The notes below the pieces were generated by a model. That model worked only from the letters and a program-made list of their open reading frames with translations. It was not told where the DNA came from and did no database searches. Shown here piece after piece: positions 27,311 through 36,430 of a DNA stretch of 64,000 nt. Numbering within the stretch: position 1 is the first letter of the stretch; the number at the start of each line of letters is the position of its first letter. This stretch comes from Sagittula sp. P11 (lineage in GTDB: Bacteria; Pseudomonadota; Alphaproteobacteria; Rhodobacterales; Rhodobacteraceae). The stretch lies in assembly GCF_002814095.1 (NCBI RefSeq), contig NZ_CP021913.1:2390001-2454000 (forward strand), read 5' to 3'. The translations under genes were made by a program, and so were the position numbers.

Positions 27311-28146
27311 TTGCGCCTCCCGTAGGCGGCGCCGACCGCGGCGAAGGCGACAGTGAACAGCGTGACGATCATCATGATCGCAACGACGGCGGCGCGGGGC
27401 CACTGCTGGCCGGACTTTGTCGTGTCGATGATGAGGATCGACAGCGTGGGCGGCTTCGATCCGCCGAGGTAGAACGGGCTGACGAAATCGCCGAATGACA
27501 GGATGAAGGCGAACACCGCGCCGACGATCAGGCCGACCTTCGCCGCAGGGAGGATCACCTGCGTCAGTGTCGCGCGTGGTGAAGCGCCGAGGTTGCGGGC
27601 GGCTTCGATCAGGTTGCGGTCGATGGCGGCGAGCGAGAAGGTCTGCAGGATCACGACCAGCGGCAGGACGAGCGTGAGGTATCCCACCATCGCGCCGAAG
27701 CCGGAGTTGAGCATGGTGAAGGGGCCAAGGCCAAGCCCGCCGATGATGGCATTGAGCGGCCCGCTTTCCGCAAGCAGCACCTGCCAGGCGTAGACCCGCA
27801 CGAGGTAGGAGGTGAAGAACGGCACGATCAGGAAGAAGACCGCCCAGCGGCGCGTCGTCTCCGAAACGCGGAAGGCCAGCGCGAAGGCCGCGGGGAAGGC
27901 GATCAGCGTGGAGAGGACCGCGGCGAGCGTCGCCCTCCAGAGCGTGACCCAATAGGCGTTCCAGAAGTAGTCGCGGCCCAGCATCCGGTCCCAGTTGTCG
28001 AAGACGAAGGCCGGCTCCATCCGGTAGTTGCGGACCAGCCAGAACGACATGGCGACCATCAGGACCAGCGGGCCGAGGAAGAACAGTCCCTGCCAGATCA
28101 GCAGCGGCAGGCGCCAGACGTAGGGATAGACTGCGGGTTTGGACAT
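27307..28146 (-). CDS. ABC transporter permease (PotB-like)
   Basis: 279 aa with six membrane segments and the EAA loop IEAARNLGASPRATLTQVIL. The first segment (LPLLIWQGLFFLGPLVLMVA) acts as the membrane anchor. It precedes the PotC-like gene with 4-bp overlap. About 170 bp separate it from the binding-protein gene; that gap contains a GC-rich hairpin (near 28293-28315) that may lower expression of the membrane genes relative to the binding protein. Confidence 0.92.
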   Translation of the reverse strand: MSKPAVYPYVWRLPLLIWQGLFFLGPLVLMVAMSFWLVRNYRMEPAFVFDNWDRMLGRDYFWNAYWVTLWRATLAAVLSTLIAFPAAFALAFRVSETTRRWAVFFLIVPFFTSYLVRVYAWQVLLAESGPLNAIIGGLGLGPFTMLNSGFGAMVGYLTLVLPLVVILQTFSLAAIDRNLIEAARNLGASPRATLTQVILPAAKVGLIVGAVFAFILSFGDFVSPFYLGGSKPPTLSILIIDTTKSGQQWPRAAVVAIMMIVTLFTVAFAAVGAAYGRRK

Positions 28147-28318
28147 GGGGATCAGGGGCCGGTTCCTGTGGCGGGCCGCGGAGGGGGCGCTGCCCCCGCC
28201 CTTCGGGCCCCCCGAGGTATTTCGGCCAAGATGAAGGCCGGGACGTGTGCGACGGTCGGGTGCGCGCGCCGGGAAGGAGAGACCGGCGCGCGCATGCGGC
28301 CCTGCGGCCGCGTGGTGG

Positions 28319-29443
28319 TCAGGCGGTCTTGTATTCCGACCAGAAGTCGTTCCAGTCCTCGAGACTTTGCTGGCGCGGGATGTCGCGGAAGAACAGGCGG
28401 CCTTCCTCGAGCAGCCGGATCGGCGACTGGTCGGAGCCCTCGATCAGGCCGGAGCGCTCGGCCTCGGCCATGTTGGCCTCCTGGATGGCGGTCCAGCCGG
28501 ATTTCGTCGGCGAGAGGCCGGGGTAGGCGGCCATCTGGATCGACTTCACCTGGCCCTCGGGCGAGAGCATGTACTGGATGAACTTGTTGATGATGTCGTG
28601 CTTCGTCGTGCCCTTGCCGATGGAATAGCTTTCGGTCCACTGGATGCCGCCCTCTTCGGGGATGACGGAGGCCACGGGGGCGCCGTCCTTTTCCAGCACG
28701 CCGGTGATCCAGTCGCCGATGCCGCACATGGCCAGCATCTCGCCGTTCTTCAGGGCAGCGAAGGTACCGCCGTAGTCGAAGTAGCCGCCGACCTGCGGTT
28801 TCAGGGAAAGGGTCTTTTCCTGCACCGCTTCCCAGGCTGCCTCATCGATGTCGTAGGGCGAGGGAGCGCGGTTGCCGTTCAGCAGCGAGATCTGGCCGAG
28901 GCTGGGCAGGTGCCAGTCGAAGTGGCCGACCTTGCCGGTGACCTTGGGGTTCCAGAAGGCATTGTAGGACATCGCCTCTTCGCGGGTCAGCGCCTCGGTG
29001 TTGTAGGAGACGCCGAGCAGGCCGTAGCGCACCATCACCGACCAGAGCGTGTCGTCCGTCCAGTGGCCGGGGAATTTCTGGTAGGCGGGCCAGAAGTCGT
29101 CGAAGGGGTAGAGCGAGGGGTCCATTTCCTCGATGTAGCCGGCGGCGTTGAGCTGCTGCACGAACTCGGCGTCGGAAAGGATCAGGTCGTAGGTCCCCGG
29201 GGGCGACTGGGAAATCAGGGCCAGCATGTTGTCGCCGCCCGCGTAGTACTTCGGCACGAACTTGACGTTGTTGGCGGCCTCGAACTCGGCCACGATGTCG
29301 GGCTCGGCGTGGCCGTACCATGCGAGCATGTTGATCGTCGTCGGTTCCTGCGCCCACGCGCGGTTCAGCATCGGCGCGGTCAGGGCAGCCGCGGCGGCGG
29401 TGCGCAGCAGGCTCCGGCGCGTCAGGGTGAGTGGTTTGGACAT
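28319..29443 (-). CDS. Extracellular solute-binding protein (PotD-like), Tat-exported
   Basis: 374 aa from the ATG at 29441-29443. The N-terminus has a twin-arginine signal (LTRRSLLRTAAAAALTAPML) ending in AWA before QEPTTINMLAWYGHAEPDIV. The mature protein shows the PotD-family layout: GGDNMLALISQSPPGTYDLI, YGLLGVSYNTEAL and the C-terminal YPGLSPTKSGW. It captures the ligand in the periplasm for the permeases. The ligand is not deducible from sequence; the operon's deaminase suggests a nitrogenous compound. Confidence 0.92.
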   Translation of the reverse strand: MSKPLTLTRRSLLRTAAAAALTAPMLNRAWAQEPTTINMLAWYGHAEPDIVAEFEAANNVKFVPKYYAGGDNMLALISQSPPGTYDLILSDAEFVQQLNAAGYIEEMDPSLYPFDDFWPAYQKFPGHWTDDTLWSVMVRYGLLGVSYNTEALTREEAMSYNAFWNPKVTGKVGHFDWHLPSLGQISLLNGNRAPSPYDIDEAAWEAVQEKTLSLKPQVGGYFDYGGTFAALKNGEMLAMCGIGDWITGVLEKDGAPVASVIPEEGGIQWTESYSIGKGTTKHDIINKFIQYMLSPEGQVKSIQMAAYPGLSPTKSGWTAIQEANMAEAERSGLIEGSDQSPIRLLEEGRLFFRDIPRQQSLEDWNDFWSEYKTA

Positions 29444-29552
29444 GTGTGACCCCCTTGTCGACAGGCCTTTGCGGCCGTTCTGGTGGGGAAAGCATAGGGC
29501 CGCCATTTTCGGCTTGGGAAATTTCCAGTTGGTATGGCTGTATTTGCCTGGC

Positions 29553-30431
29553 TTATGGAAAGCCGTTCTGACCGGATTTCCGGATATGCTCCATCAGGTG
29601 TTGGGCCAGCCCGTGCCCGGCCTTGCTGAGGGCGGCGTGTTTGTAGAACAGCCCGATGCGGAGGGGGGCGAGCGGCGGAAAACCCTCGTCTTCGCGCGCG
29701 ATGCGCATGCCGGGCAGGAGGGTGGCGGGGGTCAGGGCGGTGGCTCCCAGGCCTGCGCGCACGGCGGTCTGCAGCCCGGACACGTCGCGCGATACGAGGG
29801 CGGTGCGCCAGCCTCGACCCGAGACCCGGAGGGCATTGCGCATCCGCGCGGCGTATTCGCAGGGGTCGGGGTGGCGGACGATGGGCAGCGGCGCCTTGCG
29901 GTCGGCCTGGAAGGTGTCGCGGACTACCCAGAAGGGTGTCACGGCGGTGCTTTCCACGAGGTAGGGCACGTCGCCGTCAGGCACGATGGCGGTGCAGATG
30001 TCGAGGCGGTCGGCGGCCAGTGCCTCCCGCAAGTCCTTGGACAGAAGGCTTTCAAGCTCGATCCGCACGTCCGGATGGCGGGCGGCGAAGTCGGCGATCG
30101 CGTCGAGCAGGAAGGCATGGGAGAAGTCCGTCGGCACGCCCACTCGGATCCAGCCGCTGAGCGCCGCTTCGGCGAAATGTGCGAGGATGTCGTCGTTGAG
30201 CCGGAGCATCTGCCGCGCGTAGGGGCCGAGCGCCACCCCGTCGTCGGTCAGCGCGAACTGGCGGCCCGAGGTGCGGATCAGCTTGGTTTGCAGAAGATCC
30301 TCCAGCCGTCGGATCTGCAGCGAGATGGCGGGCTGGGTGCGTCCCAGCGCTTCGGCGGCGCGGGTGAACCCGCCGAGGTCGACCACGGTGACGAAGCTGC
30401 GCAGGAGGTCGGTGGGGATGTTGCGGGCCAT
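29553..30431 (-). CDS. LysR-type transcriptional regulator
   Basis: 292 aa from ATG 30429-30431. N-terminal winged HTH (LLRSFVTVVDLGGFTRAAEA, LGRTQPAISLQIRRLEDLLQ) and a C-terminal periplasmic-binding-like effector domain. It sits between the ABC operon (same strand, 110 bp downstream) and a divergent three-gene operon, and probably controls both. An inverted repeat in the 96-bp divergent gap is a likely binding site. Confidence 0.93.
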   Translation of the reverse strand: MARNIPTDLLRSFVTVVDLGGFTRAAEALGRTQPAISLQIRRLEDLLQTKLIRTSGRQFALTDDGVALGPYARQMLRLNDDILAHFAEAALSGWIRVGVPTDFSHAFLLDAIADFAARHPDVRIELESLLSKDLREALAADRLDICTAIVPDGDVPYLVESTAVTPFWVVRDTFQADRKAPLPIVRHPDPCEYAARMRNALRVSGRGWRTALVSRDVSGLQTAVRAGLGATALTPATLLPGMRIAREDEGFPPLAPLRIGLFYKHAALSKAGHGLAQHLMEHIRKSGQNGFP

Positions 30432-30440
30432 GCCGACATT

Positions 30441-30472
30441 TTCATTCCTTATGCAGGCATTGCCAGAATGAA
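30441..30472. promoter_or_regulatory. Candidate LysR operator
   Basis: Inverted repeat TTCATTC (30441-30447) and GAATGAA (30466-30472) separated by 18 bp, in the gap between the LysR gene and the divergent operon. Extended dyads of this kind are usual for LysR tetramer sites. Confidence 0.5.
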
Positions 30473-30527
30473 TTTCCCCAATGCTCGGGCTGTGCCTATC
30501 CAAGCGTAAATAAATCGGAGGATCGGC

Positions 30528-31280
30528 ATGGATCGCCCAAATTTTGATCGACTGGTTAAGGACGGCCTCCCGGCGGTCACGCCGGTCATTCACGTTCTGG
30601 ATGTGGGGCAGGCGCTCCGCAATATCGATACGGTAGAGGGGGCCGGTTGCCCGGGGGCGTTCCTCATCAACCACGACTTCCCGATGGAGGACTTCCTGCC
30701 GGTCCTGCGGGAGGTGCGTGCCGCGCGAACGGATCTCTGGCTGGGGGTGAACTTCCTTGCCCAAACGGGCGGCGTGGGGTTTCCGGTGCTGGGGCAACTG
30801 GCGCAGGAAGGCTGCCGGATCGACGCCTATTGGGCCGACGACGCCCGCATCGACGAGCGTGAGGAGGCGCAGGCGGAGGCGGAGCAGATCGCCCGAATCC
30901 GCGCGCAGAGCGGTTGGGGTGGCCTCTACCTCGGCGGTGTCGCCTTCAAGAAGCAGCGTCCAGTGAACCCCGAGGATCATGCCGAGGCCGCCCGCAAGGC
31001 GCTGCTCTACATGGACGTGGTCTGCACGTCGGGCATCGCCACGGGGCAGGAGGCCGACCTCACCAAGATAGAAAACTTCCGCGCGGCCCTGGGGGATGCG
31101 CCGCTGGCGCTGGCCTCAGGGATCACGCCGGAGAACGCGCATCTTTATGCGCCGCTGGTGGACATCTTCCTCGTCGCGACGGGGATCAACTTCGACGGCG
31201 ATTTCCACAACATCGACCCCGCGCGGCTGAACGCCCTGCTGGAGGTCACGCGCAATGCCCGGAAAGGAGCGCACCCATGA
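30528..31280 (+). CDS. TIM-barrel protein, BtpA/SgcQ-like
   Basis: 250 aa, GGAGG 6 nt before the ATG. Pattern of alternating strands and helices ending in the phosphate-binding-type motif LALASGITPENAHLYAPLVD then FLVATGIN, as in BtpA/SgcQ and other phosphate-binding barrels. INHDFPMEDFLPVLREVR and WLGVNFL resemble the family's N-terminal strands. BtpA was first linked to photosystem I assembly, but most members sit in catabolic operons and have no known reaction. The gene overlaps a phosphoribosyltransferase by 4 bp, suggesting they act on the same sugar-phosphate-linked compound. Confidence 0.6.
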   Translation: MDRPNFDRLVKDGLPAVTPVIHVLDVGQALRNIDTVEGAGCPGAFLINHDFPMEDFLPVLREVRAARTDLWLGVNFLAQTGGVGFPVLGQLAQEGCRIDAYWADDARIDEREEAQAEAEQIARIRAQSGWGGLYLGGVAFKKQRPVNPEDHAEAARKALLYMDVVCTSGIATGQEADLTKIENFRAALGDAPLALASGITPENAHLYAPLVDIFLVATGINFDGDFHNIDPARLNALLEVTRNARKGAHP

Positions 31281-31918
31281 CCGATCTGAAAGGCCCCCGT
31301 GACGACCGCTGGTACCTCTCGCTTATGTCGCCCAACACCAAGGGGCCGAAGTTCGCATGGCTCGACCCGACCTCGATCTACATCAACGCGGCGGCCTTCG
31401 GCGACCTCCTGGACGATCTCTGCGCAGAGATCGACGCCGATGACGTGGACGTTGTCGCGGGGCTGGATGCCATGGGCTTCGTCCTCGGTGCGGCGCTGGC
31501 GGCCCGGCTGGGGCGGGGTTTCCTGCCGATCCGCAAGGCAAACAAGCTGTGCGTCGACACCGACAGCGTGAGTTACGGCAACTACTCCGGCCGGACGCAG
31601 GACATGGAGATGCGGACGCCTGCATTCGCGCCGGGAACGCGTGTCCTGCTCGCCGATCAATGGGTCGAGACCGGCGGCACGATGGACGGCGCCGTGCGAC
31701 TGGTGGAGCGGCAGGGCGGCAAGGTCGCCGGGATGGTCGCAATCGCCATGGAGGAGAACCCGGCCACCGACGCCTACCGCTCTGCCTACAAGGTGGTCAC
31801 TGCCGTGATGCAGGGATCGAAATGGCAGGCGGAATGCAATGCGCAGACGCTTTCCAGCTTCAAGACCTACCGCGCGGACCGTACCTTCCCGACGGCGGGC
31901 GTGACGGCGCCTGTCTGA
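31277..31918 (+). CDS. Phosphoribosyltransferase (adenine PRTase-like)
   Basis: 213 aa starting at ATG 31277 in an ATGA overlap. The PRPP-binding loop is present as VLLADQWVETGGTMDGAVRL: the two acidic residues usual at its start are reduced to one Asp, followed by the Thr-Gly-Gly-Thr-like turn. Upstream GFVLGAALAARLGRGFLPIR and KANKLC match APRTase-type substrate and flexible loops. Expected reaction is nucleobase plus PRPP to nucleotide, or the reverse. The sequence is unusual enough that the base may not be adenine. Confidence 0.8.
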   Translation: MTDLKGPRDDRWYLSLMSPNTKGPKFAWLDPTSIYINAAAFGDLLDDLCAEIDADDVDVVAGLDAMGFVLGAALAARLGRGFLPIRKANKLCVDTDSVSYGNYSGRTQDMEMRTPAFAPGTRVLLADQWVETGGTMDGAVRLVERQGGKVAGMVAIAMEENPATDAYRSAYKVVTAVMQGSKWQAECNAQTLSSFKTYRADRTFPTAGVTAPV

Positions 31919-31934
31919 ACGGAAAGGCCCCACC

Positions 31935-32783
31935 ATGTTGCTGAACCCCTTGCCCTGGCCCGACGGAAAACGTCTGGCCGCCGCGATCACATTCGACGTG
32001 GACGCCGACAGCCTGATCCGAAATGCGCGGCCCGAGGACGGCCACCTGCGGCTCGCGCCGGTCAGCATGGGGCGCTACGGGCCGACGGTGGCGGTGCCGC
32101 GCATCCTCGACACCTATCGGCGGTTCGCTCTGACCCAGACCTTCTTCATGCCCGCCTGGGTGATGGAGACCTACCCGGCCACCGTGGAGGCGATCCTGAA
32201 GGACGGGCACGAGATCGGTCATCATTCCTGGCGCCACGAGGACCCGATGGGGCATTCCGACGAGGTCGAGGCCGAGTTGTTCGGGCGTGCGATGGAGGTG
32301 CATGTCCGGCTGACGGGGCAGAAGCCGCGCGGCTATCGCGCGCCGGTCTACAACGCCACGCCGGGCGTGATCGGGCGGCTGATCGACGAGGGGTTCCTGT
32401 ACGACAGTTCGCTGATGGCGGACGAGATGCCGTACCTTCTGAAGGCGCCGCAGGGCGACCTGCTGGAACTGCCGCCGCATTGGGGCAACGACGACTGGCC
32501 GCCCTTCGCGCATTTCGAAGAGATCGGCTACCTGATGCCGGTGCGCGCCCCTTCTGACGGCATCCGCGGGTTCATCGAGGAATACGAGGCGGCGCATTCC
32601 GTCGGCGGGTTCTGGATGCCTGTGCTGCATCCCTTCCTCACCGGGCGACTGGCGCGCTGGCAGGCGATGGAGCGCTGGCTGGAGGGGGTGCTGTCGTCGG
32701 GCGACGCGTGGTTCGCCCCGCTGGAGGAGATCGCCCGCCATGCCCTGACCCACAAGGACCGGCTTCGGGTCGACGAGATCTAG
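31935..32783 (+). CDS. Polysaccharide deacetylase-family protein (PuuE/PgdA-like)
   Basis: 282 aa. The NodB-homology motifs are AITFDVDADS (metal Asp), GHEIGHHSWRHED (His pair), RGYRAPVYN and LELPPHWGNDDWP. The full-length shape and the FDVD variant match the subgroup including Helicobacter PgdA and PuuE allantoinase, which hydrolyse cyclic amides or N-acetyl groups in the cytosol. No signal peptide is present, favouring a small-molecule substrate. It shares an operon with a PRTase and a TIM barrel, so ring opening of a heterocycle is plausible. Its stop overlaps that of the convergent RpiR gene by 4 bp. Confidence 0.85.
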   Translation: MLLNPLPWPDGKRLAAAITFDVDADSLIRNARPEDGHLRLAPVSMGRYGPTVAVPRILDTYRRFALTQTFFMPAWVMETYPATVEAILKDGHEIGHHSWRHEDPMGHSDEVEAELFGRAMEVHVRLTGQKPRGYRAPVYNATPGVIGRLIDEGFLYDSSLMADEMPYLLKAPQGDLLELPPHWGNDDWPPFAHFEEIGYLMPVRAPSDGIRGFIEEYEAAHSVGGFWMPVLHPFLTGRLARWQAMERWLEGVLSSGDAWFAPLEEIARHALTHKDRLRVDEI

Positions 32784-33649
32784 CGCGTCGTGACGGTCGG
32801 GATGCGCGGCGGCTCGGCCCCCGGCTGGGACCGCGCAGCGACCGCGACCATCAATGCCTGCGCAAGGCACATCGGTGCCGCCAGAGAGCGGGAGAAGGTG
32901 TAGTCATGCTCCGGCACCGCGAACAGCAGTGTCGCGGGCTTGTTCAGCGGTGAAAGCGTGCTGTCGGAGATCCCGATCACCGGGGTGCCCTTCCGGGCGG
33001 TCTCTTCCACGACGTTGACCACCTCGTTGGCGTAGAAGCGGAAGGCCACGGCGATCAGAAGGTCGGACGCGGCCATGTTCCGGGCCATGTGCGTCGCCAG
33101 CCCGCCGGAGGCATCGAGCAGCACGCAGGGTTTGCCCAGCATCGTCAGGATGTAGCGCAAAAGGACGACCACCGGCTCTGATCGCAACTGGCCGATCAGG
33201 TAGACGGTCTGGGCGTTGTCGATCATCTCGGCCGCGCGGGTCATGGCCTCCGGGTCGGTGCGGTCCAGCAGGTCCTGAAGCGAGGCGATGTCGCGCACCA
33301 CGAGGTCCTGCAGCGCGTCGGGTGCGGTGCCGCCATGCTGGCGCAGGTCGCCTTCGAGCGCCCGCTTGCGCGCCTCGAACCCCGGGGCGGCGGTCGACAG
33401 GCGCCGCTGGAACAGCGCCTGCAGGTCCTTGAAACCGGAGTAGCCTAACGCCTGCGCGAACCGCACGAAGCTGGAGGCATGTATCCCACACTGCGCCGAG
33501 CTGGCGTTGACCGACAGGACGGCGACCTCGTTTGGGTTCTGCGTGAGGTACTCCGCGATCTGCTGGTAGGTCTTGCTCATGCCGTCGAATCGGTCGTGGA
33601 TCAGGCGGATGAGCTCCTCGTAGTCTGCCGGGGGCGCGGTTGCCGTCAT
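32780..33649 (-). CDS. MurR/RpiR-family transcriptional regulator
   Basis: 289 aa. N-terminal HTH_6 domain (MSKTYQQIAEYLTQNPNEVA, VRFAQALGYSGFKDLQALFQ) and C-terminal SIS sugar-isomerase-fold domain (TVYLIGQLRSEPVVVLLRYI, FRFYANEVVNVVEETARKG) that senses a phosphorylated sugar or related acid. It is the last gene of the iolG-like operon and overlaps the dehydrogenase gene by 4 bp. It is the natural candidate to bind the repeated operator at 36431-36472. Confidence 0.92.
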   Translation of the reverse strand: MTATAPPADYEELIRLIHDRFDGMSKTYQQIAEYLTQNPNEVAVLSVNASSAQCGIHASSFVRFAQALGYSGFKDLQALFQRRLSTAAPGFEARKRALEGDLRQHGGTAPDALQDLVVRDIASLQDLLDRTDPEAMTRAAEMIDNAQTVYLIGQLRSEPVVVLLRYILTMLGKPCVLLDASGGLATHMARNMAASDLLIAVAFRFYANEVVNVVEETARKGTPVIGISDSTLSPLNKPATLLFAVPEHDYTFSRSLAAPMCLAQALMVAVAARSQPGAEPPRIPTVTTR

Positions 33650-34608
33650 CGTCCGATCTGCGCCCGGTTGACGATCAGCGCCGGGTCGAGCGTCCCGGCA
33701 AAGAAGTCGAGGACGTTCTGCGCCGACGAGACCGCCATGCGCTGCGCCGCGCCCTCGGTCACGCCCGCGATGTGGGGCGAGAGGATCACTTGGTCGAAGC
33801 CCTTCAGCGGGTGAATCGCCGGCAGCGGTTCCGCTTCGAACACGTCGAGCCCCGCGGCAGAGACCTTGCCCGATTTCAGATGCTTCGCCAGTTCCCGTTC
33901 GTCCACGATGCCGCCGCGGGCGGTGTTCACGATCACCACGCCGGGTTTCATCGCCTCGAACTCTGCCGCGCCGATCAGGGGCCGGTCGCCCTTGGGCGCG
34001 CTGACAGAGATCACTTCGGCCCAGCCCAGTGCCTCACCCAGGTCCTCGAACGCGGGAATGCCGCCGTCCGGCCAGCCGTGGCGGTGCAGGTAGGGGTCGT
34101 GGGCGCGGATGTTCATGCCGAAGCCCGACATCATCCGGGCGGTGTTCTGGCCGATCCGCCCGAAGCCGAGGATCAGCAGGTTGCGGCCGCGGATGTCCTG
34201 CGATTCGAGCTGGTTGCGCCAGCCCCATGGCCCGCGCCGCACCGCCACGTCGGCCCGCAGCGCGCGCTTGAAGGCGGCGAGGATCAGCATGCAGGCGTGT
34301 TCGGCGACGGAGGTGGAGTTCACGTCGCCGCAGACCGCCAAGGCGATACCCCGTTCGTTCAGGGCCGCGACATCGACGGCGTCGTAGCCGACCCCGTGCC
34401 GCGAGACGACCTTCAGCCGCTCTGCCCGGTCTATGGTCGGCGAGGTCAGCGCCTGCGTGCGGATCAGCAGCGCATCGGCCTTGGCGATGTGGGGCGTGTA
34501 GCTGTCTTCCGAGATGTCGTCGATGTAGGTGGCCGTGATGTCCGGGGCGGATTCGAGGATATCGCGCCCGAGCTGGTGCAGCTTTCCGGCGACAAGGACG
34601 TGGGGCAT
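33646..34608 (-). CDS. D-isomer 2-hydroxyacid dehydrogenase
   Basis: 320 aa from ATG 34606-34608 (TGATG overlap with the aldolase gene). NAD-binding motif LLILGFGRIGQNTARMMSGF, catalytic Arg in NTARGGIVDERELAKHL, Glu in GLDVFEAEP and His in VILSPHIAGVTEGAA. Family members interconvert 2-oxo and 2-hydroxy acids. Next to an HpcH-type aldolase it could reduce the oxo-acid product. Confidence 0.9.
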   Translation of the reverse strand: MPHVLVAGKLHQLGRDILESAPDITATYIDDISEDSYTPHIAKADALLIRTQALTSPTIDRAERLKVVSRHGVGYDAVDVAALNERGIALAVCGDVNSTSVAEHACMLILAAFKRALRADVAVRRGPWGWRNQLESQDIRGRNLLILGFGRIGQNTARMMSGFGMNIRAHDPYLHRHGWPDGGIPAFEDLGEALGWAEVISVSAPKGDRPLIGAAEFEAMKPGVVIVNTARGGIVDERELAKHLKSGKVSAAGLDVFEAEPLPAIHPLKGFDQVILSPHIAGVTEGAAQRMAVSSAQNVLDFFAGTLDPALIVNRAQIGR

Positions 34609-35408
34609 CAGTAGGCTCCTTCGTTGCCATCTGCGCCCGCGCCGGTCAGGTCGCGGAACCGTTTGACGGAGGCGCTGGCCGCCGCGGCCAGCAGCCGCGA
34701 GTCGCCGCCGACGGTGGTCAGGTCGTAACCCCAGCCGATGGCCTGCGCCGCGTAATCCGGTGTCCCGCAATGCAGGCAGGCCTTGATGCCATTGGCCTTG
34801 CAGACCTGCGCGATGCGCTTGATGAGGTCGATCATCTCCGGTTCCTGCCGGTCGAAGCCGGGGGGCAGCCGCCCGCCCTGCGTGCCGAGGGTCAGGTCCG
34901 CCGGTCCGACGTAGATCCCGTCGAGGCCGGGGGTGGAGGCAATGTCCTCGAGGTTGTCGACGCCGCCCTGCGTTTCGATCATCGCCAGCGCCAGCACCTC
35001 GTCGTTCATCTGCGGGCCGTAGCCGGGCATGGCGAAACCCGCCCGCGTCGGGCCGAAACTGCGCTGGCCGTGCGGCGGATAGCGCATGTAGGAAACGAAG
35101 CGCTCCGCCTCTGCGCGGGAGTTGATCATCGGGCAGACGATGCCCATCGCGCCGGCATCCAGCGCCTTCATGACCGCCGCCGGATCGAGCCACGGGACAC
35201 GGGCCATCAGCGTCACGCCGCTGGCGCGCATGGACTGCAGCATCGCCAGCATGTCGGCGTAGCCGATCGCGCCGTGCTGCCAGTCGACAGTCACAGAGTC
35301 GTACCCCTGCGCGGCCATGATCTCGGCCGTGAAGGGGTTGCCGATGGAGCACCAGCCGTTCAGCGCCGGTTTGCCTTCGGCCCAGAGGGCCTTGAGCTTG
35401 TTCTTCAT
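34608..35408 (-). CDS. HpcH/HpaI-family aldolase
   Basis: 266 aa, AAAGGA before the ATG. Motifs GYDSVTVDWQHGAIGYADM, DAGAMGIVCPMINSRAEAE, RSFGPTRAGF and MIETQGGVDNLEDIASTPGL plus IYVGPADLTLGTQG define class II metal-dependent aldolases that split 4-hydroxy-2-oxoacids into pyruvate and an aldehyde. It would act at the end of the pathway encoded here. Confidence 0.92.
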   Translation of the reverse strand: MKNKLKALWAEGKPALNGWCSIGNPFTAEIMAAQGYDSVTVDWQHGAIGYADMLAMLQSMRASGVTLMARVPWLDPAAVMKALDAGAMGIVCPMINSRAEAERFVSYMRYPPHGQRSFGPTRAGFAMPGYGPQMNDEVLALAMIETQGGVDNLEDIASTPGLDGIYVGPADLTLGTQGGRLPPGFDRQEPEMIDLIKRIAQVCKANGIKACLHCGTPDYAAQAIGWGYDLTTVGGDSRLLAAAASASVKRFRDLTGAGADGNEGAY

Positions 35409-35409
35409 G

Positions 35410-36411
35410 TCAGACGTCCTTTACCGCGATTGTCCGGGCTTCGGCGATGGAGCGGAAGCAGGCCTCGGCCAGCGCCAACGCCTTGACCCCGTCGTCCAGC
35501 GACACCTCGGGCGCGGCGGTCCCGGCGCAGGCGTCGACGAAGTTGTCGATCTCGGCGATGAAGGCGGCCCGGTAACGCTCGATGAAGAAATGCTGGAGCG
35601 GAGCGGCGTGTCGGGTGAAGCCCTTGCCCCAGACTTCTGCCGCGTTTTCCCGGTGGTTGTCGGACAGCGCCATGCCGCCCGATCCGAACAGTTCGACCCG
35701 CTGGTCGTAGCCGTAGACCGCCTCGCGCGAGTTGGTGATGATCGCCTGCTTGCCGGAGGCGGTGTTCAGGATGACCGTCACCGTGTCGTAGTCGCCGCAA
35801 CGTTCCATCAGCTCGGGCGCCACCAGACGCGCGCCGGTGGCGGTGACGTGGGTCACCTCCTCGTCCAGCATGAAGCGGGCGAGGTCGAGGTCGTGGATCG
35901 TCATGTCGCGGAAGATGCCGCCGGAGGTCTCGATGTAGCCGTCTGGTGCCATGCCGGGATCGCGGGAGGTGATGACAACCTGATGCAGGTCGCCAAGCTG
36001 GCCGTTGCGGTGGGCGGCACGGGCGGCGCGGTGGCCGGGATCGAAGCGGCGGCAGAAGCCGATCATGATGGGCGCGCTGACCCCCTTCACGTCCTCGGCG
36101 CATTGCCGCGCGCGGGCGAGGTCGAGGTCCACGGGCTTTTCGCACAGCACGGCCTTGTTGGCGGCGACGGCGGCCTTGATGAAATCGACGTGGGTTGCGG
36201 TGGGCGTGGCGATCAGCACGGCATCGGCGTCGGAGGCAAAGGCGGCCTCGGGCGAGTCGTACTGCAGCACGCCCAGCCTGACGGCGACCTCCTCTGAACT
36301 GGGCGAATGCGTGTCGAAAACCCCGGCAAGCGTGGCGCGCGGGTGGGCCGCGATGATCTCGGCGTGCATGCGTCCGATCCGGCCGCAGCCGAGCAATGCG
36401 ATTCTGGTCAT
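35410..36411 (-). CDS. iolG: Gfo/Idh/MocA oxidoreductase, inositol 2-dehydrogenase-like
   Basis: 333 aa from ATG 36409-36411. N-terminal Rossmann fold with IALLGCGRIGRMHAEIIAAH, catalytic CEKPVDLD (EKP motif), GFCRRFDPGHRA, and GGIFRDMTIHDLDLARFML with the Asp and His of IolG enzymes. IolG oxidises myo-inositol (or a related cyclitol) at C2 with NAD. First gene of a four-gene operon divergent from iolD, which supports a cyclitol role. Substrate not proven. Confidence 0.85.
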   Translation of the reverse strand: MTRIALLGCGRIGRMHAEIIAAHPRATLAGVFDTHSPSSEEVAVRLGVLQYDSPEAAFASDADAVLIATPTATHVDFIKAAVAANKAVLCEKPVDLDLARARQCAEDVKGVSAPIMIGFCRRFDPGHRAARAAHRNGQLGDLHQVVITSRDPGMAPDGYIETSGGIFRDMTIHDLDLARFMLDEEVTHVTATGARLVAPELMERCGDYDTVTVILNTASGKQAIITNSREAVYGYDQRVELFGSGGMALSDNHRENAAEVWGKGFTRHAAPLQHFFIERYRAAFIAEIDNFVDACAGTAAPEVSLDDGVKALALAEACFRSIAEARTIAVKDV

Positions 36412-36430
36412 TGGGTCCTCCCGACGTTTC

